NCBI GenBank assembly: GCA_017861355.1
Contig: JAGFXQ010000193.1
Span: forward strand, 1-6,660
Direction of reading: 5' to 3'
Source: Bacillota bacterium
GTDB taxonomy: Bacteria; Bacillota; Clostridia; Lachnospirales; Lachnospiraceae
DNA length: 6,660 nt
Part shown: positions 1-5,314 of the stretch, piece by piece
How the letters are laid out: every line of letters starts with the position of its first letter
How positions within the stretch are numbered: the first letter of the stretch is position 1
The notes under the pieces: model-generated
Database searches by the model: none
What the model saw: the letters and a program-made list of their open reading frames with translations, nothing else
What the model was told of the DNA's origin: nothing
Translations under genes and position numbers: made by a program

Positions 1-1
1 A

Positions 2-547
2 TCGGTTGTTATCGATGACGAGAAAGGCAGCTATGATATGACCAGGTATCTGATCTCCATGGGACATCGTAAGATTGGTCTGATCGCAGGCATTGAGGAT
101 AATCTTCATACTCAGAAAAGAAGCCTGGGATACCAACGAGCCTTATTCGAGGAACAGCTACTGTTCAATCCGGACTGGATTCGATACGGGAATTGGCAAA
201 GGCAATCCGGATATGAGGAGACGAAGAAGCTGATTGAGGAAGGTGTGACTGCTATTTTCTGTATGAATGATACGATGGCAGCAGGTGCCTATGATTATCT
301 CTATGAGTGTAATATCAAGATAGGACAAGATATCTCAGTGGTAGGATATGACAACAAAGAAATCTCTGAATATCTGCGACCAAACTTAACGACGAGTGAT
401 CTTGGATTACCGGAGATTGGTAGAGAATCAGCCCGGATTATATTAAGCATGATGGAAGGGGATTGTGAGAAGCGGAATGAACATGAAATAGTAAGAATGC
501 CTTGCAGTATTGTGGAAAGAGCTTCGGTCAGCAATTTATCTGAGTGA
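2..547 (+). CDS. LacI-family transcriptional regulator, C-terminal part (5' end outside the window)
   Basis: This is the effector-binding half of a LacI/GalR-family repressor. The frame is open from the first bases of the window, and 181 residues are visible. Full-length members are about 330-340 residues, so the N-terminal helix-turn-helix and the first part of the sugar-binding fold are upstream. Seen directly (numbering from the first visible residue): GHRKIGLIAG at 21-30, the RSLGYQRAL segment at 40-48, AIFCMNDTMAAGAYDYL at 84-100, and ISVVGYDN at 111-118 followed by LRPNLTT. These are the standard landmarks of the periplasmic-binding-protein-like domain. An internal ATG at position 38 is not the real start, because conserved sequence (VVIDDEKGSYD) precedes it in frame. 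The effector is probably an arabinose-type sugar or oligosaccharide, inferred only from the neighbouring GH51 gene and transporter. The gene ends in TGA and is followed by a strong terminator, so it is transcribed separately from the operon downstream. Confidence 0.93.
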   Translation, partial: SVVIDDEKGSYDMTRYLISMGHRKIGLIAGIEDNLHTQKRSLGYQRALFEEQLLFNPDWIRYGNWQRQSGYEETKKLIEEGVTAIFCMNDTMAAGAYDYLYECNIKIGQDISVVGYDNKEISEYLRPNLTTSDLGLPEIGRESARIILSMMEGDCEKRNEHEIVRMPCSIVERASVSNLSE

Positions 548-598
548 AGGATATGGAACTCGATACGCTTAATTGAATACGAGGTATAAGGATAATAG

Positions 599-645
599 GA
601 CCTCTCAAATGACTTTGAATAAGTCATTTGAGAGGTCTATTTTTG
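599..645 (+). terminator. Strong intrinsic terminator after the LacI-family gene
   Basis: A perfect 17-bp inverted repeat (599-615 GACCTCTCAAATGACTT paired with 621-637) encloses a five-base loop, TGAAT, and is followed directly by TATTTTTG. This is the classic stem plus U-tract of a Rho-independent terminator. The minus-strand reading has no T-run after its stem, so it acts in the + direction only. It lies 51 bases after the regulator's stop codon and separates the regulator from the downstream operon. Confidence 0.95.
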
Positions 646-675
646 TGATTTTATCAGGAATGCTCGGTGATTATA

Positions 676-691
676 GGAAAAACGTTTTACC
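676..691. promoter_or_regulatory. Putative LacI-family operator (CG-centred palindrome)
   Basis: GGAAAAACGTTTTACC is a 16-base palindrome with 7 of 8 symmetric pairs matching; the only mismatch is A678 against A689. The even-length symmetry around a central CG step is the usual form of operators bound by LacI/GalR-family dimers. It sits between a LacI-family gene and the operon that gene would be expected to control. It does not fit the catabolite-control cre consensus well, because the outer TG and CA positions are missing, so a local regulator is a better candidate than CcpA. Binding is inferred, not shown. Confidence 0.65.
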
Positions 692-752
692 TCAATAATT
701 TGAGAGTCGATCTATTGAAACAAATGGCAAATTATACAAATGAAATATAAAT

Positions 753-793
753 ATCTATAAATTATAGTGTAAAAATACATAACATCTATAATT
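753..793. repeat. Two ATCTATAA(A)TT direct repeats 31 bases apart
   Basis: ATCTATAAATT at 753-763 recurs as ATCTATAATT at 784-793, a spacing of 31 bases (about three helical turns). A shorter ATCTAT is also present at 710-715. The first copy is also part of a small palindrome, CTATAAATTATAG (755-767). These could be contact sites for a regulator, or simply chance in very AT-rich DNA that also holds -10-like sequences. Confidence 0.3.
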
Positions 794-800
794 CGAATGG

Positions 801-830
801 TTTACTTGTAGTGAAAGGTATGAATATAAT
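801..830 (+). promoter_or_regulatory. Candidate sigma-A-type promoter for the GH51-transporter operon
   Basis: TTTACT (801-806, four of six matches to TTGACA) is followed after 18 bases by an exact TATAAT (825-830). This would start transcription near 837 and give a leader of about 50 bases before the GH51 start codon. Rivals in the same AT-rich stretch are an exact TATAAT at 787-792 with no good -35, ATGAAA (740-745) with TATAGT (763-768), and ATGGCA (724-729) with TATAAA (746-751). Which one is used cannot be settled from sequence alone. Confidence 0.4.
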
Positions 831-871
831 AAGGAGTGATGGTTAAACGATTGACAAAAGGCAGTAAGGAT

Positions 872-879
872 AAGGGAGG
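872..879 (+). promoter_or_regulatory. Ribosome binding site that fixes the GH51 start at 887
   Basis: AAGGGAGG lies seven bases before ATG 887, an ideal Shine-Dalgarno position. The frame is also open further upstream (GTG 836, ATG 839), but the AAGGAG at 831-836 is only two bases from ATG 839 and touches GTG 836, too close to work for either. The shorter start is therefore preferred. Confidence 0.88.
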
Positions 880-886
880 CATACAC

Positions 887-3352
887 ATGAGCAGGATTAA
901 TATTAAAACGGCTAATAAGAAAATCCCTGTAGCGAAAAATCTGTATGGTATCTTTTTGGAGGATATCAATAGAGCAGTTGACGGGGGTTTGTACCCGGAG
1001 TTAATACGTAACCGAACGTTTGAAGACTCAATACCTCCGATCGATTGTACTACCGATGAAACTGGCTATGCCGTGATTACTGCTTCGGGATGGCGTGATG
1101 AATTTAACCATGGAGAAGGCTTATCCAGATGGGTACGCCAGAATGAAGTGGCCTACACACCGATACCTGCTTGGTACAGCGTACATGCGGGGATGGAATT
1201 GGATTTAACAGATACACTTAATATACATAGACAGGCAGCCCTGGATGTTAATTTTTCAAAAAACGGTAAAATTGTCAATACCGGCTTCTGCGGAATTCCA
1301 CAGAACTTGGGAGCGTCCTATTCTTTCTATATGTTTGCGAAGGCCGATGTACCGGTGGAAGTAATCGTAGAGATGAAAGATGGAGAGACAATCTACTCCG
1401 GTACGAAATTACGGATTAATACAAATCAATATATCAGGTATGATGCTGTGCTCACAGCGAAAGGCGAATCTCAAAACGCTAAATTAGAGATCAGCTGTCC
1501 GGATGGGGGTAGAATAAAGATCGGTTTTATCTCTTTGATGCCCTCGGACACCTACTTAGGACATGGGTTAAGAAAAGATATCGTTGAAAAACTAAAGGAT
1601 TTAAATCCGAGGTTCTTCCGATTTCCGGGAGGTTGTATCGTAGAAGGTATCAGCCCATCCACTGCCATGCGTTTTCGCAATATTGTCGGACCCGCATGGG
1701 AGCGTCCGGGACATCTTCTGATGTGGCATTACCGTACTTATAATGGATTGGGCTTTCATGAATATCTTCAACTCTGTGAGGACCTTGCCATGGAGCCGTT
1801 GTATGTATTCAACTGCGGTATGACTTGCCAAGCCAGAAATTCTGTTCTCATGGAGGGAGCAGAACTGGAGGATATGATACAGGATACTCTTGACGCCATC
1901 GAATATGCAGTCGGTGCTGCGGATACAAAATGGGGCAGCCTAAGGGCTGCGATGGGACATCCGGAACCATTTGGAATGAATTATGTGGAGATTGGAAATG
2001 AGAACTCCGGATCAGATTATGAAGAGCGTTACCTCAAATGCTACAACGCTATTATCAAGAAGTATCCCCGGATGAAATTTGTTGCAAATACTCATGTTGA
2101 AAAGATGGGGTTACCGGCAGATCTTGTGGATGAGCATTACTACAATACAGCAGAATACTTTGCGGAGAATACACACCTTTTTGATGATTATGACCGTAAC
2201 GGTCCCGAAATTTTTCTTGGTGAGGTATCGGTAGTAAGAGGATTTGTTGGGCAGTTATACGGTGCACTTGGAGAAGCAGCCTTTTTTACCGGCGTGGAGA
2301 AGAACCAGGATATTGTTACAATGACTTCTTATGCACCTCTCTTGGAAAATGTGAACTATCAGGCCTGGTACCCGAATTTGCTCCGGTTCAATCATACTAA
2401 GTGCTATGGGATCCCCAGCTATTATGTATGGAAACTATTCGGGAACCACCGTGGTGAGTATATTGTAGAGACCGGGGAGGAAACTGGGAGAATACATCGG
2501 CCGGTTAAGGGAATGGCATCATTACTTGGCGCGGCGGGGATAGAATATCGTTTTGCTCACTGGAATGGTGCGAAAGCAGAGGTCTCTCACGAGCTGATGG
2601 GTAGGGTGAAAGAGTCCTCCAGGATATGCACTGTAAAGAAACCGGATGAGGAACAGCGGGCAGAAAGTACCAGATATTATAATGTTAATCCGGAGGAGAT
2701 CTTTGTGATCTTCGGTGAGGAAGAAGTTGTGTCCGGTACCTTTGAGATTGAGATCAAAGCAGAGAGAGACAGAGAGATTATCCTTGGGATCTTCAGTTCC
2801 CGCATTCCGAAGGAGGTGTACATCAGTGATGAGACACATCCACCCAAAGAGTGGAACCCGGATAAAGTAAGACCTTTCCTGTGGAGGTTGAAGGACGGGA
2901 GAAGCAGTTTGTGGGAGAAGGAATTCCCGGAGCATCTTCGCTTGGATAAGGAAAAAGCGGTGAAGCTGAAGGAAGGAGAATTCAATCACTTCCGATATAC
3001 CACCGATGGTAAGAAGTTATCTTTGTTTGTGAACGGGGAATTGGTGCATGACATCGAGGTGCCTTCCTTCCAAGCATTGAATTCCGTAGTCAGTGACAGC
3101 GATACGGAGGTTATCATTAAGCTGGTCAATATGGCAGATCAGGTGGATGAAGTATCGTTAGAGCTGGATTGCGAGGTATGTGAAGAATATAAGGCATATA
3201 TTTTGACCGGTGATAAGACAGCTGAGAATAGCTTTAAGAATCCAGATCGGGTCTGTGATGAGGAGTGTATTCTTAAGGGGGCAGACAGAACGTTCAATTA
3301 CGTGGCACCGCCATTTTCTGTGAATGTACTTCGGCTTACGAAAAAAGCGTAA
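887..3352 (+). CDS. Cytoplasmic GH51 alpha-L-arabinofuranosidase (821 aa)
   Basis: This is a retaining glycosidase of family GH51, expected to release terminal alpha-L-arabinofuranosyl residues from arabinan, arabinoxylan or arabinogalactan fragments. The N-terminus has no signal peptide, so it should act in the cytoplasm. Visible layout: an N-terminal strand region (LYGIFLEDINRAVDGGLYPE, 19-38); a carbohydrate-binding-like beta segment (about 65-220); then the TIM barrel with RFFRFPGGCIVEG (242-254), VGPAWERPGH (267-276) and YVEIGNEN (366-373). By family knowledge, E372 of the GNE motif is the acid/base and E446 of FLGEVSV the likely nucleophile. The C-terminal part carries an extra beta-rich segment (about 610-728, with NHFRYTTDGKKLSLFVNGEL) that resembles a LamG/concanavalin-like fold, followed by the usual closing strands (EVIIKLVN to APPFSVNVLRL, 741-816). 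It is the first gene of the probable operon. The family is secure; exact substrate is not. Confidence 0.93.
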   Translation: MSRINIKTANKKIPVAKNLYGIFLEDINRAVDGGLYPELIRNRTFEDSIPPIDCTTDETGYAVITASGWRDEFNHGEGLSRWVRQNEVAYTPIPAWYSVHAGMELDLTDTLNIHRQAALDVNFSKNGKIVNTGFCGIPQNLGASYSFYMFAKADVPVEVIVEMKDGETIYSGTKLRINTNQYIRYDAVLTAKGESQNAKLEISCPDGGRIKIGFISLMPSDTYLGHGLRKDIVEKLKDLNPRFFRFPGGCIVEGISPSTAMRFRNIVGPAWERPGHLLMWHYRTYNGLGFHEYLQLCEDLAMEPLYVFNCGMTCQARNSVLMEGAELEDMIQDTLDAIEYAVGAADTKWGSLRAAMGHPEPFGMNYVEIGNENSGSDYEERYLKCYNAIIKKYPRMKFVANTHVEKMGLPADLVDEHYYNTAEYFAENTHLFDDYDRNGPEIFLGEVSVVRGFVGQLYGALGEAAFFTGVEKNQDIVTMTSYAPLLENVNYQAWYPNLLRFNHTKCYGIPSYYVWKLFGNHRGEYIVETGEETGRIHRPVKGMASLLGAAGIEYRFAHWNGAKAEVSHELMGRVKESSRICTVKKPDEEQRAESTRYYNVNPEEIFVIFGEEEVVSGTFEIEIKAERDREIILGIFSSRIPKEVYISDETHPPKEWNPDKVRPFLWRLKDGRSSLWEKEFPEHLRLDKEKAVKLKEGEFNHFRYTTDGKKLSLFVNGELVHDIEVPSFQALNSVVSDSDTEVIIKLVNMADQVDEVSLELDCEVCEEYKAYILTGDKTAENSFKNPDRVCDEECILKGADRTFNYVAPPFSVNVLRLTKKA

Positions 3353-3373
3353 GGAAAAGGGAGGGAATGGGAT

Positions 3374-4294
3374 ATGAACTTTTTTAAGAACAAGAGGAAG
3401 GTACGATCGCTGAAAGAATTTATGTATATTGTACCGTTTTTGATACTGGTAGCCGTATTTTCTTATTATCCTCTCTATGGTTGGGTTTATGCGTTTTTTG
3501 ATTATAAACCTCCGTTTCCGCTCTCGATGGATCAATTTGTCGGGTTTAAGTGGTTTGTATCAATGTTTGAAAATGCTATAAAGATCAAGCAGCTCATTAA
3601 GGTTCTCAGAAATACCTTTGCGATCAGCGGTCTGAGCTTGCTGTTTTCCTGGTTCCCGATGATTTTTGCCGTATTTTTGAATGAAATTAAGAATAAGCCT
3701 TTTAAGAAATTCGTTCAAACAGTAACCACACTTCCGAACTTTATCAGCTGGGTTTTGGTTTACTCCATTGCATACTGTATTCTGAATAGTAACGGTGTAG
3801 TGAATTCTTTACTGATGAGTACCGGATTGATCGACAAGCCCCAGCTATTTCTTCAGTCTTCTACCCATGTCTGGTTTAAAATGTGGCTATGGCTTACGTG
3901 GAAGAACGCCGGTTGGGCTGCCATAATGTATATTGCTGCAATTAGTGGCATTGATGAGCAGATGAACGAGGCAGCGAAAGTGGACGGAGCCTCCAGAATG
4001 CAGGTGATCTGGCATATTACGATACCTAGCATTTTACCAACCTATTTTGTGCTTGTTATGCTAAACCTTGCTAATTTTCTTTCTAACGGTATGGAACAGT
4101 TTTATGTATTCCAAAATGCATTCAACAAAGAAACGATACAGGTGCTGGATTTGTATGTATACAACCTGGCGATGGGCGGAGGAGGTTATTCTCTCTCCAC
4201 AGCAATCAGTATCTTTAAGAGTGTGGTCAGTATTCTACTACTTTGTGTTACCAACAAAGTGTCCAAACTGATCCGAGGAGATGGCTTTATCTAA
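3374..4294 (+). CDS. ABC sugar transporter permease, LplB-type (CUT1), 306 aa
   Basis: This is an integral membrane subunit of a carbohydrate importer of the binding-protein-dependent MalF/LplB class. About six membrane segments can be seen, near residues 17-42, 80-102, 112-137, 165-190, 222-240 and 272-294. The cytoplasmic EAA loop that contacts the ATPase is clear at 199-218: EAA, then DGA, then HITIP. The short N-terminus (MNFFKNKRKVRSLKEF) and the FSYYPLYGWVYAFFDYKPP segment are typical of the LplB subgroup, which lacks the long N-terminal region of MalF. AAGGGAGGG (3357-3365) precedes ATG 3374 by eight bases. The gene begins 21 bases after the GH51 stop, so the two are probably co-transcribed. 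It should pair with the next permease. The sugar is inferred from the GH51 neighbour to be an arabinose-containing oligosaccharide; the permease itself does not reveal it. Confidence 0.94.
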   Translation: MNFFKNKRKVRSLKEFMYIVPFLILVAVFSYYPLYGWVYAFFDYKPPFPLSMDQFVGFKWFVSMFENAIKIKQLIKVLRNTFAISGLSLLFSWFPMIFAVFLNEIKNKPFKKFVQTVTTLPNFISWVLVYSIAYCILNSNGVVNSLLMSTGLIDKPQLFLQSSTHVWFKMWLWLTWKNAGWAAIMYIAAISGIDEQMNEAAKVDGASRMQVIWHITIPSILPTYFVLVMLNLANFLSNGMEQFYVFQNAFNKETIQVLDLYVYNLAMGGGGYSLSTAISIFKSVVSILLLCVTNKVSKLIRGDGFI

Positions 4295-4313
4295 AATGGC
4301 TTGTTGAATAGTT

Positions 4314-4320
4314 GGGAGGA
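4314..4320 (+). promoter_or_regulatory. Ribosome binding site that fixes the second permease start at 4327
   Basis: GGGAGGA ends six bases before ATG 4327. The in-frame TTG at 4312 overlaps this site and GTG 4324 is only three bases from it, so ATG 4327 is the best start. Confidence 0.85.
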
Positions 4321-4326
4321 ATTGTG

Positions 4327-5253
4327 ATGAATACAAACAAACAGAGAAAGCAGAAGATTAAAACGAGTGCGGGAGATAAATTAATCTCGGCTATTACCTA
4401 TATCGTATACTCGTTGTTTGCTTTCGTATGCGTATATCCGTTTTATTATATTTTTATCAACACGATCAGTGCCAATAATCTCAGTGAAAGAGGAAAAGTA
4501 CTGTTTTGGCCAAAGGAAATTCATTTTACAAATTATATTAATGTGTTGAAGATACCGGATTTATTTCGCTCCCTGGAGGTCTCGGTTGCAAGAACCGTGA
4601 TAGGAACCGCATTAACAGTAATCATAGCAGCATTTCTGGGATTTATGTTCACCAGAGAGTCCTTGTGGAAAAGGAAGTTTTGGTACCGCTTTGTGGTAGC
4701 AACCATGTACTTTAATGCCGGAATTATTCCATGGTTTATCACCATGAGAAACCTTGGATTGACCAATAACTTCTGGGCATACATATTTCCGGTTGCAATA
4801 TCACCCTTTTACATCGTTCTTTGCAAGACCTTTGTTGAATCAGTACCAAAGGAACTGCAGGATGCAGCTGAAATCGATGGCGCCGGTACCTTGAAGATTT
4901 TCTTCCGAATCATGATTCCGGTTATTAAGCCAATCTTAGCTACGATTGCGATATTTGCAGCGGTTGCTCAGTGGAATTCATTTCAGGATACCTTGCTTTT
5001 GGTAACGGACAACAAATTATATACCTTGCAATTTACACTGTATCAATATCTGAATCAAGCAAGCTCGTTAAAGGCATTGGTCAACAGTACGACATCTTCG
5101 ACAAGTATGGCTGCAAGTCTGGCAAGTGCGCAGACGGCAACATCTATTCGTATGACGGTAACGATTGTGGTTGTAACACCGATCATTCTGGTATATCCAA
5201 TCTTCCAGAGGTTCTTTGTCAAAGGAATTATGATTGGTGCGGTAAAAGGATAA
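4327..5253 (+). CDS. ABC sugar transporter permease, YtcP/MalG-type (CUT1), 308 aa
   Basis: This is the second membrane subunit of the importer, of the MalG/YtcP class. Membrane segments are visible near residues 20-46, 88-109, 119-141, 148-168, 200-222 and 274-294. The EAA loop runs through 179-198 (DAAEIDGA, then RIMIP), with D replacing the first E, a common variant. The C-terminus, YPIFQRFFVKGIMIGAVKG, is the hallmark ending of this subgroup. A serine/threonine/alanine-rich stretch at about 245-273 lies before the last membrane segment and probably forms an outer loop. The gene begins 32 bases after the first permease and ends with tandem in-frame stops (TAA TGA, 5251-5256). The two permeases should form a heterodimer in the membrane with an ATPase that is not encoded in this window. 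Confidence 0.94.
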   Translation: MNTNKQRKQKIKTSAGDKLISAITYIVYSLFAFVCVYPFYYIFINTISANNLSERGKVLFWPKEIHFTNYINVLKIPDLFRSLEVSVARTVIGTALTVIIAAFLGFMFTRESLWKRKFWYRFVVATMYFNAGIIPWFITMRNLGLTNNFWAYIFPVAISPFYIVLCKTFVESVPKELQDAAEIDGAGTLKIFFRIMIPVIKPILATIAIFAAVAQWNSFQDTLLLVTDNKLYTLQFTLYQYLNQASSLKALVNSTTSSTSMAASLASAQTATSIRMTVTIVVVTPIILVYPIFQRFFVKGIMIGAVKG

Positions 5254-5257
5254 TGAA

Positions 5258-5292
5258 CAATGAGGGATTCTTTCATTGCTGATTATATTTTT
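5258..5292 (+). other. Weak hairpin between permease and binding-protein genes
   Basis: CAATGAGG (5258-5265) can pair with TTTCATTG (5271-5278) across a five-base loop, giving six Watson-Crick and two G-U pairs. A run of five T (5288-5292) follows only after nine further bases. This is too weak and too far from the T-run to be a confident terminator. It may be an mRNA-processing or stabilising element that adjusts the level of the binding-protein message, or it may be chance. Confidence 0.3.
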
Positions 5293-5314
5293 CTATTTGA
5301 AAGGGAGGACTAAA

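Larger units (their letters stand above)
548..886. other. Intergenic control region between regulator and arabinofuranosidase operon
   Basis: This 339-base stretch has no convincing gene. In order it holds about 50 unremarkable bases, an intrinsic terminator (599-645), a CG-centred palindrome resembling a LacI-family operator (676-691), a very AT-rich stretch (about 713-800) with candidate promoter hexamers and repeated ATCTATAA elements, an exact TATAAT at 787-792 and another at 825-830, and the ribosome binding site of the GH51 gene (872-879). A reading frame on the opposite strand across 301-627 is a shadow of the regulator gene and runs into the terminator stem. Confidence 0.85.

Noticed and set aside
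301..627. Minus-strand reading frame of 108 codons
   Set aside because: It lies opposite the conserved LacI-family coding sequence and begins inside the terminator stem, with no ribosome site or recognisable protein. It is a shadow frame.
676..691. Palindrome as a CcpA cre site
   Set aside because: The central AACGTT core fits, but the outer TG and the C near the far end of the cre consensus are absent, so it reads better as a LacI-family operator for another regulator.
851..856. Exact TTGACA hexamer as a -35 element
   Set aside because: At the right distance downstream the sequence is the GGGAGG ribosome site, with no -10-like hexamer, and transcription would start at or inside the coding region.
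2522..2989. Minus-strand reading frame of 155 codons
   Set aside because: It is fully inside the GH51 gene, and its translation shows no domain-like pattern. The + strand frame carries clear GH51 sequence through the same stretch.
3158..3535. Minus-strand reading frame of 125 codons spanning the GH51-permease junction
   Set aside because: It covers the end of one confident gene and the start of another, is opposite to both, and has a low-complexity Arg/Lys/Ile-rich translation typical of a shadow of membrane-protein coding sequence.
4971..5282. Plus-strand reading frame of 103 codons overlapping the end of the second permease
   Set aside because: It is out of frame with the permease, whose conserved C-terminal ending is read in the other frame up to TAA 5251. 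No good ribosome site precedes it.
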